Assembly: GCF_025685645.1 (NCBI RefSeq)
Contig: NZ_JAGSYF010000005.1
Location: 62,001 to 126,000, forward strand
Source of the DNA: Edaphobacter bradus
GTDB taxonomy: Bacteria > Acidobacteriota > Terriglobia > Terriglobales > Acidobacteriaceae
Direction of reading: 5' to 3'
DNA length: 64,000 nt
Positions 27,529 to 36,923 of the stretch are shown here, piece after piece (position 1 is the stretch's first letter; every line of letters begins with the position of its first letter). Below the pieces are notes generated by a model. That model saw only the letters and a program-made list of their open reading frames with translations. It did no database searches and was not told where the DNA came from. A program made the position numbers and the translations under genes.

Positions 27529-28569
27529 ATGCGAGTCTTAATTACTGGCGGATCAGGGTTTATCGGTTCGCACCTTACGGAAGCGCTACTGGAGCGAGGT
27601 GACGAGGTTCTAATTTTGGATGACCTCTCTACCGGCAGTGTGGAAAACATTCGTCACCTTAAGCATGTACCCAGGCTGCACTATTGGATTGATTCATTGA
27701 TGAACAGAGCTCTATTGGCTGAGCTAGTCGATGAGAGCGATCTGGTCGTGCACCTGGCAGCAGCTGTCGGAGTCCGTCTAATCGTCGAGAGCCCGGTTCG
27801 CACGATTGAAACGAATATAACCGGAACGGAGGTTGTACTCGAGGCGGCACGCAAAAAGAAGAAGAAGGTGTTTATCGCTTCAACCTCGGAGGTCTATGGC
27901 AAGAGTACGGACTTTCCCTTTCGCGAAGAGGGCGATCTGGTTCTGGGAGCGACTAATAAGGGACGGTGGAGTTATGCCGCGTCGAAAGCCCTGGATGAAT
28001 TTCTGGCACTAGCGTACTGGAAAGAAAGAAAGCTGCCAGTCGTGATAGGACGGTTCTTCAATACGATCGGTCCCCGTCAAACGGGACAGTATGGGATGGT
28101 TGTGCCCAACTTCGTTCAACAGGCACTGGAAGACCAGCCAATCACAGTATTTGGCAGTGGCAAACAAAGCCGATGCTTCTGCTATGTAGGAGATACGGTA
28201 GCGGCTATGCTGAAGCTATTGGACGCTCCCGCGGCCGTTGGTCAGGTGTTCAATATTGGTAGCACCGAGGAGATTTCCATCGAGAATCTCGCTAGCCTCA
28301 TCAGAGCAAAACTCAACAGTAGTTCGCCGATTCGCTATATTCCCTATGACCAGGCGTATGAGGATGGATTCGAGGACATGCCGCGTCGAGTACCCTCGAC
28401 CGCTAAGATCGAACACTGTACAGGATGGCGCCCAACTACTTCGCTGGACACTACGATTGACCTGATTGCACAATACTTCCGGCAGAAGCAGAAGACGCTA
28501 GCGTATGGCTCGACCACGGAACAATATAGCACAAATCAGCAACTGGAAAGCACCGACGCTGCAGCCTAA
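27529..28569 (+). CDS. NAD-dependent sugar epimerase/dehydratase (extended SDR)
   Basis: The 346-residue enzyme starts MRVLITGGSGFIGSHL, the NAD-binding glycine motif. It carries the catalytic Ser/Thr (FIASTSEVYG) and YAASKALDE with the Tyr-x-x-x-Lys pair, and RFFNTIGPRQTGQYGMV. The family includes UDP-glucose/uronate 4-epimerases and UDP-glucuronate decarboxylases; the exact reaction cannot be fixed. The open frame begins 198 bp earlier inside the previous gene, but ATG 27529 (GAGAGG site before it) opens the conserved domain and is the right start. The last ~30 residues are a low-conservation tail. Confidence 0.9.
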   Translation: MRVLITGGSGFIGSHLTEALLERGDEVLILDDLSTGSVENIRHLKHVPRLHYWIDSLMNRALLAELVDESDLVVHLAAAVGVRLIVESPVRTIETNITGTEVVLEAARKKKKKVFIASTSEVYGKSTDFPFREEGDLVLGATNKGRWSYAASKALDEFLALAYWKERKLPVVIGRFFNTIGPRQTGQYGMVVPNFVQQALEDQPITVFGSGKQSRCFCYVGDTVAAMLKLLDAPAAVGQVFNIGSTEEISIENLASLIRAKLNSSSPIRYIPYDQAYEDGFEDMPRRVPSTAKIEHCTGWRPTTSLDTTIDLIAQYFRQKQKTLAYGSTTEQYSTNQQLESTDAAA

Positions 28570-28669
28570 GCCAACGCGGCCCAGATGGAGAGACCCGCGC
28601 GAGTCGTCAAGACGTTCCATTCCCACTATGTGAATACAGGCCTAATAGCGGCACAAGGGTATCACTCAG

Positions 28670-29854
28670 ATGAAAACAGCACACATTGTGCATCTCAGCA
28701 CGTATCCCGTCGACGATATACGTATTTTTCAGAAGGCGTGTAAGTCGGAGGTGGCAGAGGGGTACCGAGTTACGCAGATTGTCTGCCATGAGTGCGATGG
28801 ATTCGTCGATGGCGTCGCGATACGATCAGTGGCTCCATCCACGGGACGACTCTCGCGCGTGTTCGGTCTTTCCTGGAAGATGTACCGGGAGGCCAGACGG
28901 CTAGACGCCGACATATACCAGTTTCACCATCCTGATCTAGTTCCAGCAGGACTTCTGCTCAAACTCTCCGGCAAGAAGGTGATCTACGATACCCGCGAAT
29001 GTTATCCGGACAAGATCCTGTCTATGCGATGGATTCCCGTTAAGTTGCGACATCCGATAAGCGCAGCCTTCGCACTCTATGAACGGATTACAAGCGCAGT
29101 GTGGGATCATGTGCTTGTGGCTGATCGCTACTCGGCGCGAGCGTTCTCAGGTCGCCCTGTCAGTGTGGTGCCCAATTATCCGCTACTCGCTTCTGTGAAG
29201 CGCCCCGAGGTCAGGCAACATGACAAGCACACGCTGATCTACGTAGGTGGGTTGACTAAAGAACGCGGCCTCTTGGTTATGCTGAAGATTGCGGAACTGC
29301 TCCGAGACCGCAATGTGGAATTACAACTCATGGGGGGGTGCTTCTTCGCGGAGGATGAAGAACGCATCCGCGCCGTGCCTAATGTTCAATACCTCGGGAA
29401 TCAGAACCTGCAGGCTGTATACCAGCGCATTGCTGAAGCGGACCTTGGACTATTGCTTCTGCAGCCAGTGCCAGCCTATTCGTACGCGGGAGAAAACACG
29501 CTAAAGCTATTCGAGTATATGTGGTGCGAACTTCCGCTGGTGTCCTCCGATTTTCCGAATCTGAGGCAAATCATCGGGGGAGCACAGTGTGGAATCTGCA
29601 TCGATCCATGCAATGCAGAGCGAGCCGCCGCGGCCATCATGAACTTGCTTGAGCAGCCAACGCTACGCCATCAAATGGGACGGAACGGCCGTGACGCAGT
29701 CCTTCAAGCCTATAACTGGCCGGCGGCGAGCAAGGTCCTGAGTCAGGCATATAAGAAGGTGCTCAGTAACAACCGCTCCTCGGGCGAACCCTTGCCTCTC
29801 TGGATCAGAGAGCCGGTTCAGGCTGTTCCATACAGCGTCAACGGCGTTCGATAG
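28670..29854 (+). CDS. GT4-family glycosyltransferase
   Basis: A 394-residue GT-B fold enzyme: FHHPDLVPAGLLLKL and YDTRECYPD in the acceptor domain, LIYVGGLTKERGLLVMLK and the ENTLKLFEYMWCELP Glu motif in the donor domain. It follows the epimerase after 100 bp and precedes a PIG-L deacetylase. This may mark the start of the modification half of the locus. Confidence 0.88.
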   Translation: MKTAHIVHLSTYPVDDIRIFQKACKSEVAEGYRVTQIVCHECDGFVDGVAIRSVAPSTGRLSRVFGLSWKMYREARRLDADIYQFHHPDLVPAGLLLKLSGKKVIYDTRECYPDKILSMRWIPVKLRHPISAAFALYERITSAVWDHVLVADRYSARAFSGRPVSVVPNYPLLASVKRPEVRQHDKHTLIYVGGLTKERGLLVMLKIAELLRDRNVELQLMGGCFFAEDEERIRAVPNVQYLGNQNLQAVYQRIAEADLGLLLLQPVPAYSYAGENTLKLFEYMWCELPLVSSDFPNLRQIIGGAQCGICIDPCNAERAAAAIMNLLEQPTLRHQMGRNGRDAVLQAYNWPAASKVLSQAYKKVLSNNRSSGEPLPLWIREPVQAVPYSVNGVR

Positions 29855-29930
29855 TTGCGTATATCTCTTTGGTCTGCGGGAAAGGGCGTGGTGTGAAGAT
29901 GGCTGGAATTAATAACACAAAGGTCAACAT

Positions 29931-30587
29931 ATGGTAAGCAAACTAATGAGTTCCATGCAGGAGCGAGTCTTGATTCTTGCTCCGCACACGGACGACGCCG
30001 AGTTAGGATGCGGCGGGACCATTGCGAGAATGCTTAAGGATGGCGTGGACATTTCCGTGGCGGCCTTTTCCACGGCTGAAGACTCTCTCCCCCCCGGAGC
30101 GGTGCCTACCCAACTCCGCGATGAGTTTCTATCTGCCATGCAGACGTTGGGCGTTCCACAGGACAAGACATTTGTATTTGGATATCCGGTTCGCCGCCTG
30201 TCCTATCACCGCCAGGAACTGCTGGAAGAGTTGGTGAAATTGCGCCACCAGATTATGCCACATATGGTGTTTCTTCCCTCCGCCAGCGACCTGCATCAGG
30301 ATCATCAGGTACTTAACGCCGAGGGTTTACGCTGCTTCAAAGACATGACCATCTGGGGTTACGAACTACCTTGGAACACCATTAGGTTTTCTGCACAGGC
30401 GTTTGTCACTCTGGAGCCCTGCGAGCTACAGGCGAAGTGGAAGGCACTCCAGGCATACAAGTCACAGTTTGATCTTTCCCGTCCCTACTTTTCCTGGGAG
30501 TTTATTGAGGGTTTGGCCCGTGTTCGCGGTGTGCAGGTGAAGGCGCCTTACGCGGAGGCCTTCGAGGTGATGAGGATCAAATGGTAG
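29931..30587 (+). CDS. PIG-L/LmbE-family deacetylase
   Basis: The 218-residue protein has the zinc motif as APHTDDAELGCGGT (family: A/HPDDE) and a distal SDLHQDHQ metal/His segment. These enzymes remove N-acetyl groups from GlcNAc-type sugars, here probably from the growing or lipid-linked polysaccharide. The open frame has two in-frame ATGs (29931 and 29949); AAAGG lies seven bases before the first. Its 3' end overlaps the WbqC gene by 7 bp, a pairing that suggests the two act on the same product. Confidence 0.9.
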   Translation: MVSKLMSSMQERVLILAPHTDDAELGCGGTIARMLKDGVDISVAAFSTAEDSLPPGAVPTQLRDEFLSAMQTLGVPQDKTFVFGYPVRRLSYHRQELLEELVKLRHQIMPHMVFLPSASDLHQDHQVLNAEGLRCFKDMTIWGYELPWNTIRFSAQAFVTLEPCELQAKWKALQAYKSQFDLSRPYFSWEFIEGLARVRGVQVKAPYAEAFEVMRIKW

Positions 30588-31360
30588 ATAGTCCGGAACC
30601 AATCAACCCGTCACAGCATTCGGCAATCTGCGGAGTAACCGCAGCTGGAGGAACGATTGCAGCCAGTCACCAACCCAATTACATACCTTGGCTTGGTTAC
30701 TTCTTCAAGGTTGCCCTAGTGGATAAGTTCGTCTTTGTGGACACCGTGGCTTATTCATGTGGCAGCTTCACCAATCGGAATTCCATAAAGACGCCAAACG
30801 GTCCGGCATGGCTAACGATCCCGGTACTTAAGAGCGGTCGAACTGGCCAACTCATCATGGAGGTACAAACCGATAATATCCAACCCTGGGTGCGGCGGCA
30901 CGTGATGGCGCTCCAGAGTAATTATGGCAAGGCGCCATACTTCAAGGAGATATTTGCGCTACTGGAGCCACACTATGGCGCGGTGGACGGCAGCACCAAT
31001 TCGCTCGCCGAGTTCAACATCGGCCTGATCCGTGCAATCGCCGCTTATCTTGGCATCGACACGCAGTGGATACGAGCTAGCGAATTAGGCGTTGCGGGGG
31101 CGAAGACCGACCTGGTTGCGAGTATCTGCACCGCCGTGGGCGCTGACACCTATGTAGCAGGGATGGGAGCCAAAGCGTATATGGAGAGCGATAAATTGGA
31201 AAACGCCGGGGTCGCTCTTGCATATTCCTCCTTCTCTCAAACACGTTACCCCCAACTGTCTGGTGAATTTGTCTCGAATCTATCCATCGTTGACGTTTTG
31301 ATGAATTGCGGTGCTAGGGGAACTAGACGATTGTTAGGCATCGAATCCGACCCGGTCTGA
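30581..31360 (+). CDS. WbqC-like family protein
   Basis: A 259-residue protein of the WbqC family: ASHQPNYIPWLGYFFKVALVD is the family's opening signature, with RNSIKTPNGPAWLTIPV and YVAGMGAKAYM further on. The biochemistry is poorly known. Members sit in O-antigen loci and are suspected of acyl- or aminoacyl-type sugar modification. It is translationally coupled to the PIG-L deacetylase (7-bp overlap), which would expose a free amine, so an amine-modifying role is a reasonable inference. Confidence 0.85.
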   Translation: MVDSPEPINPSQHSAICGVTAAGGTIAASHQPNYIPWLGYFFKVALVDKFVFVDTVAYSCGSFTNRNSIKTPNGPAWLTIPVLKSGRTGQLIMEVQTDNIQPWVRRHVMALQSNYGKAPYFKEIFALLEPHYGAVDGSTNSLAEFNIGLIRAIAAYLGIDTQWIRASELGVAGAKTDLVASICTAVGADTYVAGMGAKAYMESDKLENAGVALAYSSFSQTRYPQLSGEFVSNLSIVDVLMNCGARGTRRLLGIESDPV

Positions 31361-31444
31361 TAACGGTCCGATCGCTCATCGCAAGAACAGTACGGCAGGG
31401 AGTCAGTGCCGTCCAGTGTCGTCAATGTTACGAGGTATCTCGAA

Positions 31445-32698
31445 ATGCGCGTATGGTTGGTAAATCACTACGCTCTTACGCCTTCCGAACCTGGGGGGAC
31501 ACGGCATTATGCTCTCGCCCGATATTTGATTCGGAGTGGACACGATGTCACGATCATCGCGTCCAGCTTCAATCATGCCACGCGCAGGCAGCGGAGCTGC
31601 ATATCTGGAAAATTGTGCGCGTTCGAGCAATACAACGAGGTGCCTTTTCTGTGGTTACGCGTACCGGGTTATCGCAGCAACGTGGCCAGGCTTTGGAACA
31701 TGTTTGTTTTCGCTTTCGAAGTGTGGTGGGGCCTGGGAACCCGGGGAATGAACAAGCCGGACATAGTGGTCGGCTCATCGCTTACCTTGTTTGCCGCCTT
31801 TGCTGCAGCGCGACTCGCTAGACGACTACGTGTTCCTTTCGTCCTGGAGATACGCGATCTCTGGCCGCAGACACTCATTGATATGGGGGTGAGTCCCCAC
31901 CACCCGGCCGTAGTCGGGTTCGGGATGATAGAGCGTTATCTGTATCGCAAAGCGGACAAGATCGTCACACTTTTGCCCAACGCTTCAGACCACATGATTG
32001 CCAAGGGAGCGCAGCCGAACGATATTACATGGATTCCAAACGGCATAGACACGGAACTCATGCCGGCTCCACACGATCCGGCGCCGCACGATGTATTCAC
32101 AGTGATGTACGCAGGGTCCCACGGTGTATCCGACGCTTTGGACCCAGTGCTTGATGCAGCGGCAATTCTGAACAAGGAAGCCCCAGGGAGGTACTGTTTC
32201 CGGTTCGTGGGAGATGGCCCGAAAAAAGCGGGACTGCGCCGGAGAGCAGAAACTGAGAACATCGCCAACGTGGTGTTTGAGGATCCGGTGTCGAAGCGAG
32301 ATATTTTCTCAGTATTGCAGGAAGCTGACGCTTTCATTCTTAGCGCCAAGAACACCACTCTATACCACCACGGTATAAGTCCGAACAAGCTTCACGAATA
32401 TATGGCCGCCGCGCGTCCCACCATCTTCGCAGGAAACTCGCATAACAATCCTATCGCCGAGGCGACAGGAGGCCTTACCGTCGCTCCAGAGGATTCCGGG
32501 GCCATTGCCGCGGCGGTTGAAGCACTGGCTGCCATGTCGATCTCAGAACGATTGAACATGGGGCTGCGAGCACGGCAATACGTAGAAGAGCATCATGATC
32601 TCACGAGGCTTGCTCGTCGTCTCGAGCGAGTGCTGCAAAGCGCCTTCGCTTCTCGCGAGGAAGTAAGGAACGAGCCACAAGTATTGATTCAGAGGTGA
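31445..32698 (+). CDS. GT4-family glycosyltransferase (WbuB/FnlA-locus type)
   Basis: A 417-residue enzyme opening MRVWLVNHYALTPSEPGGTR, typical of WbuB-like transferases. It has LEIRDLWPQTLIDMG in the acceptor domain, VMYAGSHGVSDALD and a SPNKLHEYMAAARPTIF Glu motif in the donor domain. ATG 31445 is chosen because it opens the conserved sequence, although the frame has a GTG at 31406. WbuB relatives often transfer FucNAc-type sugars, consistent with the 4,6-dehydratase branch; this is inference. Confidence 0.9.
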   Translation: MRVWLVNHYALTPSEPGGTRHYALARYLIRSGHDVTIIASSFNHATRRQRSCISGKLCAFEQYNEVPFLWLRVPGYRSNVARLWNMFVFAFEVWWGLGTRGMNKPDIVVGSSLTLFAAFAAARLARRLRVPFVLEIRDLWPQTLIDMGVSPHHPAVVGFGMIERYLYRKADKIVTLLPNASDHMIAKGAQPNDITWIPNGIDTELMPAPHDPAPHDVFTVMYAGSHGVSDALDPVLDAAAILNKEAPGRYCFRFVGDGPKKAGLRRRAETENIANVVFEDPVSKRDIFSVLQEADAFILSAKNTTLYHHGISPNKLHEYMAAARPTIFAGNSHNNPIAEATGGLTVAPEDSGAIAAAVEALAAMSISERLNMGLRARQYVEEHHDLTRLARRLERVLQSAFASREEVRNEPQVLIQR

Positions 32699-32701
32699 AA
32701 G

Positions 32702-33448
32702 GTGTTTGCTGCTAATAGACCTCGGAAGATCATCGTAAACGCGGACGACTTCGGGATGAGCGCGGAAACGAATCGGGCGATCGTAGAAGCATTCGGCGAG
32801 CATGTGATCTCGAGTGCCACCCTGATGGCCAATATGCCGGGTTTCGACGAGGCCTGCGAAATGGTGCATCGCCATGGGCTTCTGGGGAAGATCGGAGTGC
32901 ACCTGAACCTCACCTCGGGACATCCATTGTCATCTCCCATTCAACGATGCACGCGGCTTTGCGATGACAGGGGGATGTTTCGGATGCGGCACACTCGGTT
33001 TCGGTTGTCGAAGGACGAGAGGCTTGCCGTGGAAACGGAGATCGCTGCACAGATACAAGCGTGCCTGGACCGTGGGCTTGTTCCGACGCACATGGATTCA
33101 CACCATCATGTCCACACGGAATGGGCGATTGGAGCGGCAGTCATCTCTGTTGCACGCAAGTATGGGATAAAGGCTATCCGATTGACACGCAACTGTGGCC
33201 CTGGGATCAGTTTTGCACACAAGCTCTACAAATTGGCGTACAACACCAGGCTGCGGATGTATGGCCTGGCGAAGACCGACTATTTTGGCTCCTTCGCAGA
33301 CGTGCAGGAGATCCTTGCAACTGCATCGTGTGACGTTGAGGTAATGGTGCATCTTCCTTCCGATGGTGCCGAAAGCATTCTCGATCCCAGCGAAGGCCCA
33401 AGAATGGAGCGCTGGTTTCGCGCGTATCAGCTTGCGAGCTATTCCTGA
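32702..33448 (+). CDS. ChbG/HpnK (YdjC)-family carbohydrate deacetylase
   Basis: The 248-residue protein has the metal-binding motifs IVNADDFGMS (Asp-Asp) and THMDSHHHVHT (His ligands), plus VEVMVHLPSDG, where the final catalytic-region His sits. Relatives deacetylate chitobiose (ChbG) or hopanoid GlcNAc (HpnK). It is the second deacetylase of the locus, with the PIG-L protein. The GTG start lies 3 bp after the previous stop with GAGGTG upstream. Confidence 0.88.
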   Translation: MFAANRPRKIIVNADDFGMSAETNRAIVEAFGEHVISSATLMANMPGFDEACEMVHRHGLLGKIGVHLNLTSGHPLSSPIQRCTRLCDDRGMFRMRHTRFRLSKDERLAVETEIAAQIQACLDRGLVPTHMDSHHHVHTEWAIGAAVISVARKYGIKAIRLTRNCGPGISFAHKLYKLAYNTRLRMYGLAKTDYFGSFADVQEILATASCDVEVMVHLPSDGAESILDPSEGPRMERWFRAYQLASYS

Positions 33449-33572
33449 TCGGCAGGGGATCAACGGGCATTTTCAGGAGGTGATTGCAGGGCGGTAGCAC
33501 ACGTTAAGGAAAGTGATAGATAAGAACAAGATTGAATCAGGCAGACGAAATGTACCAGGAGGTCGAAGCTCT

Positions 33573-34256
33573 ATGAAACGCATCGCAATCATAGGTGCGG
33601 GTGGATATGCCCGCGAAGTGGCGTGGCTGCTCGAAGATATCTCCGCGGCGACTAATCCAGAGGCGGGGTATGCAACGGTCGGTTTTCTGGTAAGCGACAC
33701 AAGTAGAATCGGGCCTCATGACAGCCCCATCTTAGGAGATTTCTCGTGGCTTGAATCAAATCATGTTGATGCTCTTGCCATGGGAATTGGCACTCCTGCA
33801 GCAAGGCTCACACTCTCCGAGAATCTAAGGGAGAGATTCCCACACATCGCATGGCCGGCGCTGATCCATCCCAGTGTCAAATGGCAGCAGCGAACGATGC
33901 AGGTTGGAGAAGGGGTGATTCTCTGTGCTGGCAGCATCGCCACCGTGAACGTTCGATTTGAGCCATTCTGCATGATCAACTTGTCTTGCACTATCGGCCA
34001 TGAGGCTGTGATCGGCCGCGGTTGTGTGCTCAATCCAACGGTCAACATCTCGGGTGGCGTCGAACTGGGAAGCGGAGTGCTCGTCGGAACCGGCGCGCAG
34101 ATTATGCAGTACGTTAAGGTTGGCAATGGTGCTCGGATTGGCTCAGGAGCGGTAGTGAATAAGGACGTCAATGCGGATACGACCGTGGTTGGAATTCCTG
34201 CCAAAGAATTGATCAAGAAATCACCGATTGAAGCCGTGGCAGCCACGGCCGCCTAG
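33573..34256 (+). CDS. PglD/NeuD-like sugar O/N-acetyltransferase
   Basis: The 227-residue protein combines an N-terminal PglD-type nucleotide-sugar-binding domain (IAIIGAGGYAREVAWLL) with a C-terminal left-handed beta-helix of hexapeptide repeats (VGEGVILCAGSIATVNV, VVGIPAKEL at the end). PglD acetylates the 4-amino group of UDP-4-amino-bacillosamine precursors. With the PglF-like dehydratase and the PglC-like transferase directly downstream, a diacetamido-trideoxyhexose primer is likely. ATG 33573 follows AGGAGG at ten bases; the frame extends 60 bp upstream. Confidence 0.87.
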   Translation: MKRIAIIGAGGYAREVAWLLEDISAATNPEAGYATVGFLVSDTSRIGPHDSPILGDFSWLESNHVDALAMGIGTPAARLTLSENLRERFPHIAWPALIHPSVKWQQRTMQVGEGVILCAGSIATVNVRFEPFCMINLSCTIGHEAVIGRGCVLNPTVNISGGVELGSGVLVGTGAQIMQYVKVGNGARIGSGAVVNKDVNADTTVVGIPAKELIKKSPIEAVAATAA

Positions 34257-34994
34257 GTGAAAAGTGGCACAGATATCACCATGGCTCCTTCGCCAGAACT
34301 CGTTCTAAGCTACAAGCTGAAACGGCTGTTCGATTTGTGTGCTGGGGTTGTGGCCCTCGTTCTGATGTCACCGCTCATGCTGTTGATTGGGTTACTGGTA
34401 GCAGTGTTCCTGGGGAAGCCGGTCGTATTTCGGCAGCAACGCCCTGGGTTGCACGGACAACTGTTTACTCTGTTGAAGTTTCGGACGATGGCAGAAAACG
34501 ACAGGGAAACAGGAAAGCCGGTTCCGGACAGCGAACGCATGACGGCATTTGGGCGCTTTCTTCGCAGCACGAGTCTTGACGAGCTACCAGAGCTGATCAA
34601 CGTGCTGCGCGGCGAAATGAGTATCGTCGGTCCTCGGCCGCTATTGGTGTCTTACCTTATGCGGTACTCTCCTTTCCAGATGCGCCGGCACCAGGTGCTT
34701 CCTGGTATCACGGGGTGGGCGCAAGTCAACGGTAGGAACGCTGTAAGTTGGGAGCGCAAATTCGCAATGGATGTCTGGTATGTCGATCATCAGTCCTTGT
34801 TGCTTGACCTCAAGATCATTGCCCTGACTTTGTGGAGTATCACAAGGCGAGATGGAATCGACCAGCCCGGCCTGGTTGGGGCAGCCGAGTTTATGGGCAG
34901 CGGTGACGTAGAAGCTATTCCTGTAGCGGATGCGACTGTGCGTTGTCACGCCGTCACGCCCAGCATTGAAGAAGCCGACTCATGTCGGCAATAG
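34257..34994 (+). CDS. PglC/WcaJ-type initiating phosphoglycosyltransferase
   Basis: This 245-residue monotopic membrane enzyme transfers the first sugar-phosphate to undecaprenyl phosphate. Signatures are KRLFDLCAGVVALV (re-entrant membrane helix), FRQQRPGLHGQLFTLLKFRTM, RSTSLDELPELINVLRG (catalytic Asp-Glu) and MSIVGPRPLL...ITGWAQVNGRN. It lacks the extra membrane domain of WbaP and so is the short PglC form. GTG 34257 abuts the previous stop; ATG 34281 is an alternative. The last ~40 residues are unconserved. Confidence 0.92.
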   Translation: MKSGTDITMAPSPELVLSYKLKRLFDLCAGVVALVLMSPLMLLIGLLVAVFLGKPVVFRQQRPGLHGQLFTLLKFRTMAENDRETGKPVPDSERMTAFGRFLRSTSLDELPELINVLRGEMSIVGPRPLLVSYLMRYSPFQMRRHQVLPGITGWAQVNGRNAVSWERKFAMDVWYVDHQSLLLDLKIIALTLWSITRRDGIDQPGLVGAAEFMGSGDVEAIPVADATVRCHAVTPSIEEADSCRQ

Positions 34995-35055
34995 GCACGA
35001 CCGCAGAGAGAGCCTTACACGCAGCGGTCGAAACTACTCACGAGAAGGAGGCAGT

Positions 35056-35799
35056 ATGGAAAGCAAAGCCACTAAACCTATCTCTGCGGAAATGTTCCCA
35101 GGGCCAGGCTTTCGCGTGAACGAGGATGTTCGTCGTTTGGATCCAGCTCTGATGAGCGAATTTACAGAGTTTGCCACCCCGGATATTTCTGACATGCTCA
35201 ATCGTCTGTACGCGGTCGATCCGGGAATCGCCCGCCTGACAAGTAACGAGCACAAGCTGTGCGGACCGGCCTGCACTGTCAAGGTCTTCCCAGGTGACAA
35301 TCTGATGGTACACAAAAGTCTAGACGTGGCCAGGCCAGGAGACATTGTGGTCATCGATGCTCATGCGTCGTCCATGAATGCGGTATTGGGTGATTTGGTT
35401 TCAACCAAGGCGAAACATCGTGGCATCGCCGGCTTCATCGTAGATGGATTTGTTCGTGACTTACCCGGCATCATGGAATTGGATTTTCCCATATTTGCTC
35501 GCGGCACTACATCTATCGGCCCACTTCATCGCGGGCCAGGCGAGATAAACTACCCAATCTGCTGCGGCGGCATTGTGGTGAACCCCGGCGACGTCATTGT
35601 TGCAGATGGTGCAGGCATTGTCGTTATTCCGCAAGAAGTGGCGTCCGACCTGCTGAAGAGGTTACGCAACCATAAGGTCAGCATGGCGGCTTACCTGGCA
35701 GGTGTAAAGCGCGGTGACTTTTCCAACGCGTGGGTAGACAGAATTCTGTCAGAGGCAGGATGCGCTGTCAGTACTGCAAGTGAAACGGTAGCCGCATAA
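35056..35799 (+). CDS. RraA-like / class II pyruvate-aldolase family protein
   Basis: The 247-residue protein belongs to the RraA-like family, which includes 4-hydroxy-4-methyl-2-oxoglutarate aldolases and oxaloacetate decarboxylases. Signatures are ATPDISDMLNR, CGPACTVKVFPGDNLMVH, VIDAHASSMNAVLGDLVS, and FIVDGFVRDLPGI, which holds the Arg-Asp pair that binds substrate and metal in the aldolases. It starts at ATG 35056 after a clear AAGGAGG and opens a five-gene cassette. An aldol or retro-aldol/decarboxylation step on a 2-oxo acid is the family's known chemistry; use here is inferred. True RraA (RNase E inhibitor) lacks this context. Confidence 0.85.
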   Translation: MESKATKPISAEMFPGPGFRVNEDVRRLDPALMSEFTEFATPDISDMLNRLYAVDPGIARLTSNEHKLCGPACTVKVFPGDNLMVHKSLDVARPGDIVVIDAHASSMNAVLGDLVSTKAKHRGIAGFIVDGFVRDLPGIMELDFPIFARGTTSIGPLHRGPGEINYPICCGGIVVNPGDVIVADGAGIVVIPQEVASDLLKRLRNHKVSMAAYLAGVKRGDFSNAWVDRILSEAGCAVSTASETVAA

Positions 35800-35818
35800 A
35801 GTGTACGGAGGTTCTCTG

Positions 35819-36907
35819 GTGTATCCGCTGATGTGCCGACCGGGCGTGGCCACAATCCTTTACATCGGGTATCGCATAAAAGAAGCGTATCGTGTGCGTC
35901 ACCCGGCCACTCGGCTTGCCCTTGAACATCGATCGCAGTTCTATACAGAACTATGGTGTGATGCTGCAAAGCAACTTGGAGCTAGCATCGAAGCGTTGGG
36001 AAGTGAGATTCTCGAAATTCGACTTGGTCAGAACTCCACACGTGTTCGACAGACCACGACTTGTTGCGATTCTGCAATCGCTGGTGTAGTGGCTGGATAC
36101 AAGCCTGTAGTGCACCGTTTATTAGCAAGGCGGCAATTGCGAACGCCCACGTATTGCGAATTCACCCTGAACGAGATTACCAAAGCCGCCGCTTTTGTCG
36201 AAAGCTCCGCAAGTAAATGTGTTGTAAAACCTGCCAATGGCGGAGCCGGCGAAGGTGTGACGACTGGTGTCATTGGCAGTTTCGACTTGGTTCTTGCAGC
36301 TGCAAACGCGGCAGTCCACGGTCCCAATCTTATAGTTGAGCGGCAGGTCCCAGGCGATGTCTATAGGCTTCTCTACTTCGACGGTGTGTTGATGGATGCG
36401 GTCCTACGAAGACCTTCTACTGTAGTAGCCGACGGCAAATCCACCGTTCGGGAATTGATTCGCCTTGAAAACGAAGCCAGGTTGAACGCAGGGCCGAACC
36501 TTGCAAACGCACTTATTGTGATTGACATGGACGTGCGAAGGACGCTCGCGAACCAGGGTTTGACACTTTCTTCTGTGCCAGTGCAGGGAATCGCAGTAAC
36601 CCTAAAAACCGTCATTAACGACAACTCACAACGCGACAATTTCTCGGCAAAGCATCTGTTGTGCAAGTCAATCATTGAAGATGGCGCAGCGGCCGCGGAG
36701 GCTGTCGGCGTACGACTCGCTGGCGTCGACGTGATCACGCCTGACCCCAGTGTGCCCCTGGCTGAGTCGGGCGGCGTCATCCTGGAGGTCAATACAACGC
36801 CCTCGTACCATCACCACTACTACAAGCGGGACGGGAGTTATCCCGTCGCCGTCCATCTATTGCCCTTTCTGCTCGCTAACGGCGTGGCGGAACAATTTAC
36901 TGCCTGA
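35819..36907 (+). CDS. ATP-grasp ligase resembling the central domain of cyanophycin synthetase
   Basis: The 362-residue protein has the ATP-grasp pattern of cyanophycin synthetase: KCVVKPANGGAGEGVTTGV (phosphate loop), IVERQVPGDVYRLLYFDG, RRPSTVVADGKSTVREL, and metal ligands near ILEVNTTPSYHHHY. It lacks the Mur-ligase half that cyanophycin synthetase carries, so it should form just one kind of carboxylate-amine or amide bond. GTG 35819 with GGAGG seven bases upstream is preferred to the GTG at 35801. It follows the RraA-like gene by 19 bp. The substrate is unknown. Confidence 0.82.
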   Translation: MYPLMCRPGVATILYIGYRIKEAYRVRHPATRLALEHRSQFYTELWCDAAKQLGASIEALGSEILEIRLGQNSTRVRQTTTCCDSAIAGVVAGYKPVVHRLLARRQLRTPTYCEFTLNEITKAAAFVESSASKCVVKPANGGAGEGVTTGVIGSFDLVLAAANAAVHGPNLIVERQVPGDVYRLLYFDGVLMDAVLRRPSTVVADGKSTVRELIRLENEARLNAGPNLANALIVIDMDVRRTLANQGLTLSSVPVQGIAVTLKTVINDNSQRDNFSAKHLLCKSIIEDGAAAAEAVGVRLAGVDVITPDPSVPLAESGGVILEVNTTPSYHHHYYKRDGSYPVAVHLLPFLLANGVAEQFTA

Positions 36908-36923
36908 AGACAGGAGATGCTCG

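Noticed and set aside
36750-36923. Longer N-terminus for the oxygenase-like protein
   Set aside because: It overlaps the ATP-grasp gene in another frame; ATG 36924 has AGGAG and begins the conserved sequence.
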